A stretch of 64,000 nucleotides of DNA from Hemileia vastatrix (taxonomy: Eukaryota; Basidiomycota; Pucciniomycetes; Pucciniales; Zaghouaniaceae), in NCBI GenBank assembly GCA_030280995.1, contig JASXTE010000017.1, positions 24,333,998 to 24,397,997 on the forward strand. The letters run 5' to 3'. Shown piece after piece: positions 33,601-46,299 of the stretch. Every line of letters starts with the position of its first letter. The first letter of the stretch is position 1. A program made the position numbers and the translations under genes. The notes under the pieces were generated by a model that saw nothing but the letters and a program-made list of their open reading frames with translations, had not been told where the DNA came from and did not search any database.

Positions 33601-34689
33601 TCTATGGACTAAAGCAAAGTCCACACTGCTGGTATTATAAATTAGCTAATTTCTTCACCAGCATTGGGTTCAAAGCTAGTCTTTTCAACCCTTGCCTATT
33701 TTTCAACAGCAACTCCAGTCAGCCATGTTATGTCTTAATTCATGTCAATTATTTAATTTTTGGTGGCTCCTCCATTAATGATTTCAAAAGTAAAATCTCT
33801 CCAACCTTTGACATTGACAATAAAGGAAACTTGAACTGGGTCTTAGGAATGAAAGTGGTAAGGGATTGTTCCAATTGAATGGTTACCCTCACTCAGCAAC
33901 TCTATATACAAAAATTGTTAAATGAATACGATAATACCAACTTTCACACAGTCACTACTCCCCTTGTTCCAAACTCTCAATTCACAAACAATAAAAGCAC
34001 TAAACTAACCAATATTTTCAATTATTGAAGAGCTATTGGTCTACTAAACTATCTTGTTCTATGTACACAACCTGCTTAAGCCTTTGCAGAAAGTTCTCTT
34101 GCTCAATACCTTAATGAACCTACCAATGAGAAAATAGTAGCATTCTTTCATATTCTTTGTTACCTTCAATTAACTAAGAACTTTGGTTTGACCCTAGGCA
34201 ATGTAACAAATTTCTCACTAGGAACTTTATCAGGACTTGCTGACTCAGTTATAATAAGTCTCCTGACTCAAAATCAACCTCTGTTTCATTAGTCTTCCAC
34301 TTGTGATTTATTAGTTGGTGTTCTTGCAAACAGCAATCTGTCTCCTTATCCCCCTCCGAATCAGAATACTATGCTATGAATAAATGTGGACAAGACTTAC
34401 TATGGGCAAAGGAATTATTTAATGATTTCTCAATCCCACTTAATTCAATTATCTTGTACGGGGACAATCAAGGCGCTATCGATTGTGCTCAAAACACCTT
34501 ATATTAACATTGTACAAGACACATCAATACTAAAGTATTTTGGCTATGTGAAATAGTCAATAATCAAGAATTAATCATCAATTATATCCCAACTAATCTT
34601 ATGACTTCAAATATCCTTACTAAATCATTACCTAGAGTAAAGCACCATGAATTTCTTAATAATCTTAATTTAAATTCATTGTTGTCATG
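30646..34689 (+). pseudogene. Element F gag-pol (copia), broken
   Basis: Gag near 30646-31370 (GIEKLNNKNYSTWKTDIKYAL). Protease near 31597 with ILESGAS, so the usual catalytic Asp is Glu. Integrase zinc domain near 31980-32100 (LHHNHGHPNN...CKTCALAK) and core to about 32690. RT from about 33160 (STWTFKKKKDSEGN, MDVKSAFIHGHLDEDIYL). Its active site near 33745 reads HVNYLIFGG where copia has a Y/H-V-D-D box, so it is catalytically dead. RNase H lies about 34330-34680 (SESEYYAMNKCGQDLLWAKEL). At least a dozen in-frame stops. Confidence 0.88.
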
Positions 34690-34701
34690 AGCATAGGTGG
34701 G

Positions 34702-35196
34702 TGTTGAGATACTATCAGAATACTGTTATTTCATACTTTAAGTTATTTACATATATATATATATATATATTTCTGTCATTGTTAAAGCATTACTTTTTAT
34801 CACCATTTATATGCATACCCTAACTTGAGTACATTTAAGAATGAATGCTCAATCCTGAGTTGGCATTCACTCCTTCCTTTTTACTGCTCAACACTTTCCC
34901 ATTGCTCACCTTTTTCTTTCTCTCAGTCTTTATTCTCTTTTATTTCATTTTATCTTTTGTCCTCTGTTGTTCTCTGTCCTCCCTCATCCCACTCTGTCCA
35001 TTTTCCATTGTCCTTAAGTCCTTATTTATCCAACTTTATCTCTCTTCATTATTATCAGGTAAAAAATTTTATTCTCTTTTATTTCATTTTATCTTTTGTC
35101 CTCTGTTGTCCTCTGTCCTCCCTTGTCCCACTCTATTTATTGTCCATTGTCCTTAAGTCCTTATTTCTCTAACTTTACCTTTCTTCATTATAATCA
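34702..35196 (+). repeat. Element F 3' LTR
   Basis: Same length and ends as the left LTR, with scattered substitutions, consistent with an insertion old enough for pol to have decayed. Confidence 0.88.
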
Positions 35197-36698
35197 GGTA
35201 AACACACTAAAATAGGCAACAGGCACTTAATTAGTGTCCTAATTTAATTATAAGTGCATTGACCTTATTATATGCACTAATTTCATTAATAACCTCAAGA
35301 TTGGAGCCATTAATTAGCTACCATACTTAAATTTACCTTAATTAGTCAAGGATTTACCCATTCAAGGGCCTTCCAAGGACTTCATGTAATTACCCCACAT
35401 CTCATGTCCTTTTTTGGGTTATTCAGTGGTTTCTCAGTCAATATTGGTTATTTTTGAATGGAGATTTCATGTAGTTTATTGTTATAATTAGCCCCATCAA
35501 TTCTACTGTTAATACCCCTTAATATTGTGTAATATTTAGTCTTATTATTTCCCTTTTTAGTCTTTTATTTTAAGGTATTACACACATATAATCTCTTTTT
35601 TGCTTACTCTTTACTTTTGATGCATTATCCCTATTACTACAGGATTATTTCAGGTGATATCATTCTAATTATTTTATTTGTCACTCTTTATGTTGTTTTA
35701 CAGGTGTATTATCTTGAATTAGGCGTCATTAGCCATGTATAGGGCTGGTAAATCAAGGGGTTCATTGGAGGAATTATTGGGTATAAAAGGAGGGGGATTT
35801 ATGTCTTGTTTTCTACATTCTTTACCATTACAATAAAATATATAATCAATAAAATTACGATACTTATCAATAGAACTTATAGAGTCTTTGAATAGTATCT
35901 GAATTATTACATCTATTTTTCTACTAACTATAAGATTGTAAGCTATATATAATTAGTGAGATTTAAATTACTGAGACCATTATATTGAGTTATATTTTAA
36001 TACTTATTGGATTTTTTCTACAGTATTTATATAGGATCATTAAGATATTCTATAAAACTGACTATTAAAGCTAGTTAAATTCTCTGTACTTGATCTCAGT
36101 CTGAAAATTGGGGACTTTTCCTAAAGAATTCTGTTGGTTATCTTCCAGTAAGTAAAAATTCAAAAAGAGGCTACAAGTAAATAAAATCCCTATAGAAATA
36201 TTTGGATATTTACAAAATGTTGGGGTCACTTATAAAGTGATTTCAGAAAAAGAAGCCCTGTTATATAATAAAATTTTGATATTGAATCAACAATTTTGCC
36301 ATTACTCTAACATAAAAATTGTTCCTTGTGGGAGTCAGCCAATAGACCAATTAATTTTGTGATCTTTTCAGATAATAAACCAGATAATAAAAACTGATTA
36401 TTTTTTTCTTTTAAACAAGAATCTTAATCCCTTTTTATTGCTTATTAAAACTCTTTATATATTTAGAAAGAATATTACTGACCAATTTTGTTTTTTAAAT
36501 GTAAAAACACAACCACATATTGTAGACCAGTTATATCAAGTGACCACATAAAAGCATATTTGAATTTTGGCACTTGTGAATTCACTTAATACCTACAATT
36601 AATAAATCTCTTCAGTAGTATTAATTAAAACTGATAAAACTCCTTTTTGAAGTTTTAATATTTCAATTTTCAATTTTTAATTTAAATTCCATGTATAA
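35197..36698. other. AT-rich noncoding DNA upstream of family D gag; possible LTR-like promoter
   Basis: No gene. At 35778-35850 there is GTATAAAAGG followed by AATAAA signals, the kind of promoter and polyadenylation pairing seen in LTRs. It may be the 5' LTR or leader of the plus-strand family D copy, but I cannot define its ends. Confidence 0.35.
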
Positions 36699-38639
36699 AT
36701 GTGTAACAACAACAATGAAATTGTGTGTAAAAAAGAAAATCCTTATAACTTAAGACCTAGAGCTGAAATACTTGTTATAGGATGTTCAAATGGAGGGCCA
36801 GGAGTTTCCCACAAACAGCACTACTTCACAGATGTCTCTAGAGGAAAGGGAAAGAATTTTAAGACAAGTATCAATAAAGAAAACAAAAAATTCTTTGAAA
36901 GAAGAAATTCACTCCCTATGAGCTCTTCTAAAAACACTAACAATAAGAGTCAACAATATAGTAGACCAGATGAACAATCTGTAGAAAAGAGCTGCACAGG
37001 GTTTTATAGAAGTCAACCAAGCTCTAGTGGGACTAAAGGCTCCATCAACAACTGTTGCATCAAACAATTTTAAAGTGGCAACAGCAACACCTCCAGCCCA
37101 AGAAGAGGATCAAAAGATCACAGTCAGAAAATGGAAGTGGGACTGGTATGCACAAAATTATAACAACCCTCCACAGCAGGGATACAGCAGTCACCCTTAC
37201 AGGCGAAAAGCAAAGAGAGGCAGAAGAAATGGAATAAGAACTAGGGAAGTCATCCATATTCTCATGATCAATTATATTATACTAACAATGAATTACTCAT
37301 AGTTGATGAGATTGATAGAGAGTTATTGGATATAGTTGATAAAGATTTAAAAAATCATTCATTTGAAAAAGATATTTTAAATTTGTCTTTACATTATGAC
37401 AATTTACAGTGTCCTGACCAAAATTTTCACACAGTACATGCATAAACCAGGTTATTGGCCTTTTTCTTCTTCTTCCCAACACCACCACCATTGCTACTCA
37501 CACCTCAAAATCATACTAATTTTATGATTTAACTTTCACATTTTGGTAATTTGTCCTTTCTTTCTCTTTTATTTCCAAACTGACTCATTAATCTCTCATC
37601 CAATATTTACCTTTTTTTACGCTTTTCACTCAAACTAAAACAGGGTCCTCAGCTTGCAAATGACATCTCATCAAAGAGATGAAGATCACAATAGATAAAC
37701 CATTTACATTCTATTCCAATTAATACCTTAATCTGTACTCCTGGCACAATCAAATCACATTATTCAAGCCTTGTTAAAAACACATGAAAACACCTCAGAA
37801 ATATAGTTTTATAATTTTACCACCCAATGACAGTTCCTGCTATGTTTAATGCCTTTAAATAGGCTTGGAATAGATTTTAAAACCATATTTCAATAACTTG
37901 ATTGCATCTTTGCTTTCAAAGGTGCAAGTTTCCAGGGAAGAAAACAGTAAAGCTACATCTTGGTGATGCTTTTTTGTTCAATTTTGTCCACTTTTCACCA
38001 ATCCTTTTTGCTCAAGGCTCATACCAGCCCCTACCCTTTCATTAAAGAAAAGGATAGACTTTTCAACTTGCTCATTGTCAATTTCAAGAATAATGCTTTA
38101 TCAAAAAATGTAATCTTTCTATGAATTGGTGTCTGGCTGAGTTTATTTTTGTAACAGTCCTATTATAAATGGTTGTAAGAGTTAGAAATGTACAAGCTCG
38201 TGTCTGTAGAGTGAATATTAAGGGATTTATGAGGAAAAAAAACAGGCGGAAATTTTTTTCAAGCCACTGTACATAGTTTTCTTGATCAGCAGGATAAACT
38301 AATAATATTTAAATGGAACCAAATGAAGTAAATATTGAGCCTGATGATGAGTCTTCTGAGTTGGAAAGAGAAAGAATTGAATATTTTTTGAAAGAAAATC
38401 CAATTTAATAAAAGATAATTAGAAAATTGATAATATGGATTGAAAAATGAGAAGAATTCTCTAAAGATTCAAGCAATAATAGAGAAATTGTATTATTAAA
38501 CCTTACACAATCATTAAGTACCACAGCTGATAAAAAAAATCATTGAAAATTCAAATAATGAATTAATAAATGAAAAAAAGATTAAACTCTGAGATTAAGA
38601 ATTTACAAGGTAAATTAGAACATCCTCAGAATATTATAG
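36699..38639 (+). pseudogene. Family D gag N-terminal part, plus strand
   Basis: Broken frames. 36699-37070 encodes a basic, Asn/Ser-rich stretch (ENPYNLRPRAE). A second frame to 37302 contains RKWKWDWYAQNY and SHPYRRKAKR, matching the minus-strand D copy. About 37440-38280 shows nothing recognisable. 38312-38630 encodes a charged, coiled-coil-like segment with several stops. The copy is split at 38639 by chromovirus C and continues at 47109. Confidence 0.55.
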
Positions 38640-39448
38640 TGTAACCAGAAGACCTACGCACAAGGTTGAGGGTGTTCCTGGAAGTGAGATGAGGAGAGTA
38701 GTTTAGGAACTTCTTCAAAGCACAGAGGAAATGTTCGAGGAAGTGATTCGAAGATGACTCGAAGGAAGAGCTAATGATTTGAGATATGTTTGATAAGAAT
38801 TCTAATATAATTTAAAGGTAATATTATTATTCTTAAGATCTCACAAAGGGTTGGAAACTCAATAATCAAAGATTTAGAATTTAGAAATGATTACTGAGAA
38901 AATAAGGAAAGATACATTAATAATGATTTAACCTGAAGCTTTTACCACTATTAACTATATATACGTTTTATAATATAATTCTAAAGAATTTCAAACCAAA
39001 ACCCAACCCCTTTTATACCCTTTACTCCTCCTTGAATTGACCTCATACCCATCCATTATTCCGCACACCACAGACCACTAAAAATACATCCGTTACACCT
39101 GGACCCTCCTCACTAACATCCGTCAACCCTTTAATCCTCCACTAACCATTCCGTCCATGCTCACTACCCCTTTTAATAATCCACAGATGCTTAATAAACC
39201 TTTTAGCGGACTATTACATTGACTATTGCGCTGTGCGTCACTTATTGAGGAAAAGACTAACACACACTATTGAGAGATTGACTAATTTAGATTTAGAGTT
39301 TAGACTAGCGCAGTTGAATAGTGAGTACACAAAGGAAAGTTGCAGTTGCTATGTAGAATTTCTTTCTGCGCTTCGAGTGTGGATTTAGACCTCTGTATTA
39401 TTGATTTAATGAGCTGATTTTGCCTCAAGTGTCACGTGGCGCATGACA
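38640..39448 (-). repeat. Element C 3' LTR
   Basis: Same length as the other LTR and very similar throughout. Its right edge abuts the TATA-like sequence used as candidate promoter of the antisense gene. Confidence 0.92.
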
Positions 39449-39458
39449 GATGCCCGGG

Positions 39459-39467
39459 TATAAAAAG
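39459..39467 (+). promoter_or_regulatory. TATA-like element upstream of antisense gene in C
   Basis: TATAAAAAG lies 11 bp inside the LTR edge and 87 bp before the first ATG (39546), with a CT-rich leader (ACTACTTTCCCTCCCTTCTT) between. This is a good fungal core promoter arrangement for plus-strand transcription. Confidence 0.5.
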
Positions 39468-39545
39468 GCAAGCTCCGTTGAGCATGAGACATACTTCTCA
39501 CACTACTTTCCCTCCCTTCTTACTTTAATTAATTTATAATTTTTT

Positions 39546-40458
39546 ATGTTGAATTGTCCTACCCCAAAGCGGATAGTGGAATCATTACCTGGCATTATTC
39601 CCAAGCCTGCACGGCCTGCAAGTCAATGGAGTAATTTTGCGTTGAAAGCACGGCGACACGAGGTCCTCACAAGAAATGGGAGATTTGTTGCTGGAGATGG
39701 GTGGCGTGTGATGCCTTGTTTAAAAATGCAGACTTCAAGCATTGATTTATGAAAACCAAATATTGGGTAATACCGAAAACCAAAGAGGTGGTTGAAGATA
39801 TTTGGGACGTATCAATTTGGGATGATCAGTCAGTGGGAGAGACTGAGGAGGAAGTGGAAGATACCGTGGCAACCTGGGTAACCCAGGCCACAAGTAAGAA
39901 ACAAGGGGTCAAAGAAGAAGTAGATGAATTAGTTGAAGAGGATGAGGATGAAGTCCCCATCTCAAGACGGATGCCAAAGAAGCAGCAGATGGTCATCAAG
40001 GATGACGAAGAGGAGAAAGAAGTGGTGATGGAAGTCACCCCGAAATTATTCTTAGAAGCTGACCCATTATTCAAAGTAAGTCCATTCTTCTGTTATTTTA
40101 AAAATTTTGTTACTGATGATCTTATTTTTAGGATTCAGATGTCATCGCGGAAGTTCCAATTGTGAAAGCTGCGCCATTGCTTCCAGTTGAGACAAATCAA
40201 CCAGTGGTTAATTTGTGGGAGGACAACAAAGAGACTCTTGACCAGGTATGGTCAAAGAAACCTCGCCAAGGTTGATGAACTCGATTCATCAAAGATTTAA
40301 GAAGTGAAGTCAATAAGATTGTTGATGCTGCCTCCTTTGACGTGGCCAAAGAATTACTGGAAATTGAGGAAGTGGTACCGGTAGGAGAGGAGAAGGTTTT
40401 TGAGAAATGCAGGAAGGAAATAAGAGTGGTTTTGGAAAAGATGAAGAGATTGGTTTGA
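39546..40458 (+). pseudogene. Antisense intron-containing gene in element C
   Basis: Plus strand, antisense to the chromovirus. The first open frame 39546-39752 (RPASQWSNFALKARRHE) changes to a second frame at about 39749, where a frameshift is likely. The second frame is very acidic (DELVEEDEDEVP). A 56-bp intron follows at 40076-40131 (GTAAGT...TTTTTAG), and splicing keeps frame with the next exon, 40132-40458. That exon has two consecutive TGA codons (40273-40278) and then reads on, coding-like, as a helical segment (FIKDLRSEVNKIVDAASF) to the TGA at 40456. The double stop is consistent with CGA to TGA changes. I do not recognise the protein. It shares position, orientation and intron with the antisense gene of element A, but no clear sequence similarity. 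Confidence 0.55.
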
Positions 40459-41344
40459 GAAAAAATAAAGGAAAGAATTTGAAATGGAAGGAAAAGGAAA
40501 AGAAAGAAAGAAAGAGTGAAGAAAAAAAAAATAGAAAGCAATTTGTGTATTTATTTGTTTTATTTTGTTGTTTTAATTGAAAATATTGATATATATTTTA
40601 TAAGATTTTGAGAAAAGAAAAGAAAAAAAGAAAGAAAAGATTTGAATAAAATTTTGTTTTAAATTTTGAAAGAGGGAAATTTGAATGAAAGAAGAAAAGA
40701 AAGAATGTTTAATTGAAGGAATTTTAGATTTTAAGTTTTGAAAAGAAAAAATTTAAGTAAGAAAAAGAAATAGTTGATTGAAACAATTTTGTTTGAAGTG
40801 AAAATTTAATGAAAGGAAAAATTGTTATTTGTGAACGTTTATTTATTGAAGTTTTTATGAATTTTGGTTATTAGAAAAGAAAGAAGAAAAAATAGTTTTG
40901 AAAAAAGAATTTGAAAGAAGAAGTAATTTTTTTGAAAAATTTTTAAAAGTGAGATTTAAAGGTTGAAGTGAATTTTTAGAAAGGTTGTCGTATTGAGTTA
41001 ATGAAAAATTTTGATAGTTCAAAGAAAAAGAAATAAGGGAAAAGAAGAAAAGTTTTGAAAAGAGAAAAGAAAATTTAAAGGAATTTATTGATTTTTAAGA
41101 TTTTAATTTAATGAATTTTAAGATTTTATCTTTATTCTTTTATTTTATTTTATTTTATTTTTAATTTTAACTTTTAATTAATTTATTTTTTAGTTTACTT
41201 TATTTTATTTTATTTTATTCTATTTATTTTATTTATTTATTTTTTATTCTTTAAAGAAGGTTGAAAAGAGAAAAAAAGCTTTTGAGAAGAAAAAGAAGAA
41301 AAGAGAAAAAAAACAGAGTAAGGATTTTAGAAGAGAAAAAGTTT
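40459..41344. repeat. Purine-rich low-complexity spacer of element C
   Basis: About 900 bp consisting largely of GAAAAGAAA-type sequence on the plus strand, with a TTTTATTTTA patch at about 41100-41250. No gene. It separates the antisense gene from the chromodomain end of pol. Confidence 0.8.
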
Positions 41345-44300
41345 TTAGAAAATTTTTCTAAGAAAAGAAAAGAAAAGAGAAAGAAAAGAAAAAAAATAAA
41401 GGAGAGTTCTAAGGTTTTGGTTTAAAGGATATTTAAGATGAAAAGATTTTAGGATTTCAGGGGCGTTAGAAACATTGATGGCTGGTTCCCAGGATGTTTT
41501 GTCTGAGTCATCAAGGAAGCCTTCCCATTCCACGAGGTATTGAAGTTTCCCCTTGCGCATTCTTGAATCAAGGATACGGCTTACTTCCCACTCTAGATGG
41601 TCTTCTACTTTGACCGGTTTCGGAGGAGGCTGGTTCCTGCCTGGGTATATTTCTCGTGCCAGTTCCAGGAGAGATACTTGGAAAACAGGGTGAATTGCCT
41701 GCCATTTTAGAGGTAGCTTGAGTTGAAATGCAGTTTTAGAGACTTCGTAGTCAATTTCAAATAATCCCAAGCGTTTTTCAGCCAGCTTCTTTGATGGTCG
41801 AGTCGTTCGAATGTTTTGTGCATTGAGCCATACTTTATTGCCTGGTTTAAAAGAAGGTGCAGATTGTCAATGTTTGTCAGCCTGTTCCTTGTACCTTTGA
41901 ATTGCTAATTCCAAATTTGATTTAATTTCTTCTTGGAGTCGTGATATAGTTTGAAGATAATGTTCAGCAGGATGTCTAGTTCCTACGTGGTTTGAGTAGA
42001 ATCAAGGATGTCTTCCATAAACAGTTTCAAAATGAGATTGTCGTGTCAAAGAATGAGTCGAGTTATTACAAGCAAATTCGACCAATGGTAACCATGTGGT
42101 CCATTTGTCTTGTTGGTTACTGACATACATTTAAAGGTATTGTTTGAGGATTTGATTGACCCTTTCCGTTTACCCATCGGTTTCAGGATGATAGGCCGTG
42201 GAGAGATTCCTTGTGATATTGAGTTGTCGACACAATTGAGTCCAGAATGTGGATACAAACAATGAGTCTCTATCTGAAACAATATCACTAGGTAAGCCAT
42301 GTTTGGAAAATACATATTCTTGAAACAATTTTGACAAATCTTCTGCTGTAGCAGTAGTAGTGGTTTTAATGAAAATAGACATCTTTGAAAATCTATCTAC
42401 TATTACTAATATAGCATCAAAATTATTAGAGAGTGGAAGTTGAGAAATAAAATCCATTGATAAAGATTCCCAACGTTTAGAGGGAATAGGAAGCGGTTGA
42501 AGCAACCCATGCTTCCGTTGACGGGGTGCCTTATTCCTATTAATTTGATAACAAGATCTTATATAGGCCTTGATTTCTTTGGTCATTCCTGGCCAGAAGA
42601 AATCCCTCACAATTAACTGGTAGGTTTTATCAACCCCAAAATGACCAGCTAATGGAGAATCATGACGACTATTGAAAATCCACAATTTTATTTCATTATC
42701 GTCAGGTATGACTACTCTACCTTCGAAAACTAATAGACCTGATTCAACACTAAATCTTTTGGCTGCTTGCTTTGAGAGTATTTTGTCTTTTATCCCTAAA
42801 CAATAATTGTCTTTGACTGAGCTTCAAGGATGTTGGATAGTGGATTTTGAAAAGATTGAATTGTCATTGAATTAAGTTGATGAGTCGTTAATATTGATTT
42901 GTTGGAGATTTATTTCACATTTGCTGGGTTCTTGTCAGTAAATGTGTCTCCCCGCTGTGGGTAAATGTCATCCCAACGTGACAGGATATCTGGGACAATG
43001 CAGTTCTTACCTGGGCGATAGGAAATAGAAAAAGGAAATTCAGAAAAAAACTCAGCCCTTCTGGCTTGACGCCTGGTTAACACTTTGGAAGACATAAAGT
43101 ATTTCAAAGCATTATGATCAGTCAGGATTTGAAAAGAGCTATCTAGACTGAGAAGAAAAGAGCGCCATTTTTTAAGACAATGGATAATAGCTAAAAGCTC
43201 CTGGTCATTAATTTCGTAATTTAATTCTGCTGCAATGAGTTTGCGTGATTCTAAAGCAACAGGATAAAATAATATTGTTTCAGGGTTGACTTGAGAAATG
43301 ACCCCTGCAATAGCATACTTGCTAGCGTCTGTCTTGACTATTGTCAAAGTAGAAGGATCAAAGTGTCAAAGAATTGGAGCTGTGGTAAATGCAGTCATCA
43401 ATACTTTGAATTCCTTTTGTGCTGTAGAAGTAAAAACTAAAGGAATATCTTTTCTAAGAAGAGAATTAAAATTGGAAATAGTTTTAGAGTAATCTTTAAT
43501 AAATCTTCTATAGAAATTGGCAAAACCCAAAAATCCCTGGAGGGATTTAATGTTTTTGGGCTCAGGCCATTCCAGGACTTTTTGGACCTTTTTGTCGTCC
43601 ATGACTAAACCATCAGTGGATAATGTAAACTTCAAAAAATTAATAGATTTAATATGGAATTCACATTTATTGTGCTTGGAGTAGAGACCCTGATCTCAAA
43701 GGCGATTTAGAACCTGTCGAACATGATGACAATGTTCATCCAGTGTCTTCAAGAAAATTGAAATATTGTCTAATTAGATGACAACAAATTGTTCGAAAAC
43801 ATCTTGAAAGATGTCATTAACATAAGTTTTAAAAGTAGATGGTGCGTTACATAATCCAAAAGGCATTACTAAATATTCAAAACTACCAAATCTAGTGCGC
43901 ATTGCAGTTAGTGGTTCATGACCTTCCGCAATGCAAATAAGATTATAAGCGCCTCTAAGATCAATTTTAGAAAAAGAATTAGCACCATTAAAAAGGGTAA
44001 GAAGCAATGACATAGGAGGAACTGGATATGCATTCTTCTTTGTAACTGTGTTAAGCTTTCTATAGTCAACACACAACCTAAGGCTACCGTCTTTTTTCTT
44101 TACAAAAAGAACAGGGGAGCCAGTTGGTGATCTACTGGCTCTGATGAAACCTTTGGCTACATTCTCTGCAATGTAGTCTCAAAGAACTTGAGATTTGTCC
44201 TTCGACAAAGAATAGACAGGACCTGCCGGAGGTACTGGACCTATTAATTCTATTTGATGGTTGTAGGGTCAATGAGGTGGTAACTTATTGGCCTTACGGA

Positions 44301-44640
44301 TTGAAAAAACATCAAGGAAATCATGATAGATTTCTGGTAGAGTTGATTTAATGGCTTCAACATTGATTTGGTCGTCCTCGTCATCTTTGAGAGAATCTGT
44401 CAAGGGAAGACCAGAATTGAGAGAGCATAATTTGACTACTTCAAGACAATTTATATCCTCTTTGAGTGAAGTGATCAAGCTAGAACAGTTAGCCAATTGC
44501 TCATTTAGAGAAAGATCAGATTCTTGCAAGTCATCTGGAAGAGATTTGTCCTCAAGAAGGACATTGTCAGGTTGGTTGTTTAACTCCCTATTGACCTGCA
44601 TTGAAGAATTAGAATTATACTTGGTGCGTGGGGTGATCAA
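41345..44640 (-). pseudogene. pol: Element C pol: RT, RNase H, integrase, chromodomain (dead)
   Basis: In order on the minus strand: RT from about 44076 ([31 protein letters not shown]). The catalytic Y-x-D-D box near 43775 reads stop-L-D-N, losing both Tyr and one Asp. Connection (LQGFLGFANFYRRFI), then RNase H (TDASKYAIAGVISQ, 43347-42910), H2C2 and integrase core (42685-42046, DFISQLPLS, YHPETDG). Finally the C-terminal region with a chromodomain at about 41640-41480 (WEVSRILDSRMRKGKLQYLVEWEGF), which targets such elements to heterochromatin. Broken into at least six frames. Confidence 0.9.
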
Positions 44641-46224
44641 TCACCGGGACCAATCAATTTCAGGATTCCAATGTGTTAAAAAGTTATGGCCAAGGATGGT
44701 ATTGTCCATTCTTGGGGCATTTAAGACTGATAATTCCCACTCGAAGGGAAGAAAGTTTGGAAAGTTGAAAACCCATAAAACTTTCTTATTTACCCAATAT
44801 TTGAATTCCTCTGATTCAACAAAATATATTGGAGTTTGATCAATATCTGTGAATGTCAGCTTTAACTTCTCGGCAAAATATAAACTAACAAAAGAAATTG
44901 AAGCTCCAGAGTCTATAAGACAACTGAAGGGGGTATCCTCCTTGAAAAGAATAAATCTCAAGCGGTTTAAGGCAACTCCTGTCCTTAAGACATGGAGGTT
45001 CTGTGCACTGGGCGAGATAAGATAGTTTGCTTTGCACACAAGTAAACTATCTACTAGTTTATTGACCTTGAACTAGTACCTTCTCTTTCCTTTAACTTCA
45101 CACAATCTTCTTGCTTGTGCTTACTCCAACAATACATACATAACCCATTATCTGCTTGCCTCTTCCTCTCAGCTTCTTTAAGTTCCCCTTTTGGATCCAG
45201 TACCTTACTGATATCGACTGGGGTCAAGCCTTTTGGTCGAGGTTTGTCCTTTCCCTTATTGGGTTGGGATTGAGTTGTCCGTGGGTGTGAAGAAGGTCCC
45301 GATTTAAAATTTTGGCCTTGAGATTTCTTGGCGTATCGACAATGTTGTAGTTGTCCTTGGTAAAAGCTGTCAACTTTGAGGGTTTGATCCATTAAATCCG
45401 TTAAAGTAGTCATCTTCTGACCAAGAAGATTTAATTGATCCAGAATCCTCGAATGAAGTCCCTTTTTGAAATGATACTTGAGGGCAGCATCATTCCAACC
45501 TACTTGAGTTTGAAGTGCTCTGAAGTTCGAAATATATTCAGAGGCTTTACCATTATCACTCATGTGAAGGAAATCTAGTTCAATTTCTGTGTTGTCAGTT
45601 TCATTAGGGTCACCAAACAACGTAAAGAGTTGATCTTCAAACTTTTCCCAGTTATTAATAAGTAAGTGGGTTTCTGCCAAAGAAAGCATGAGAAGATAAG
45701 GTTCGAACCATCTTGCTGCTTTTCTGGCTAGGAATGAAGAAGAATAAACAACCTTCGATCAGTCTTTATTGAAGGTTTGAGGGTCATTATGGAACAGGAG
45801 CTTGCAGGTTTGCAAGAAGGGCCGCAATCTGTCTGGATGTTCTCCATCAAATTTATCAGGAGATTTCATGGAAGAAGTTTTGAATTTAGATCCCTCCAAA
45901 GGCGTTGGATTGGAAAGGGTTTTCATAAAAAGTCTCATGAAGTCTTCCAACAAATTAGATGGTCCAGGTTCCAAAGGTTGACCAGACGGGTGAGTAGCAG
46001 GGGCAGATGGTGTCTCATTCATCCTATCCTCTCCTTCTTCTTCTTTGCTAGAGTCATCAAAATCCTGGGGGATGTTTTCTACAGATTGAACGGAATGTCC
46101 CCGTTTTAAGGTCAAGAGGTTCCAAGGAGTCAGTGCAGGAAACAGATGGTGTGGCTGTTGGCCTGCCTCTGGGGCGAGCCCTAGTAGTAGCTCCCGTAGG
46201 AGGAGTGAGTTGAACAGGTGCCAT
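44641..46224 (-). pseudogene. gag: Element C gag and protease (broken)
   Basis: Likely start ATG at 46222-46224, 75 bp from the 5' LTR (MAPVQLTPPTGATTRARPRG), a frame that soon shifts. The central Gag at 45689-45054 (HLLINNWEKFEDQLFTLFGD) ends with a knuckle C-M-Y-C-W-S-K-H-K-Q-E-D-C. Protease at 45039-44641 has CLIDSGASISFVS. Frameshifts and a stop separate the parts. Confidence 0.85.
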
Positions 46225-46299
46225 TTAAAGAATTTAAGACACCTAAAAAAAGGACGTAGTAGTGCCAAAGAATGAGAACTACAGAGAATTGAATTATAC

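Larger units (their letters stand above)
30112..35196 (+). mobile_element. Element F: Ty1/copia LTR retrotransposon (complete but dead)
   Basis: LTRs of 495 bp at 30112-30606 and 34702-35196, both starting TGTTGAGATACTATC and ending ATCA. Flanks are GGGAA (left) and GGTAA (right), a possible 5-bp duplication with one change. A primer site follows the left LTR, and the purine-rich AGGTGGG precedes the right LTR. Copia order gag-protease-integrase-RT-RNase H is kept. Confidence 0.9.

Noticed and set aside
36699..37302. Possible host gene encoding a basic Asn/Ser-rich protein
   Set aside because: The WKWDW and HPYR blocks match the minus-strand family D gag, so it is transposon sequence.
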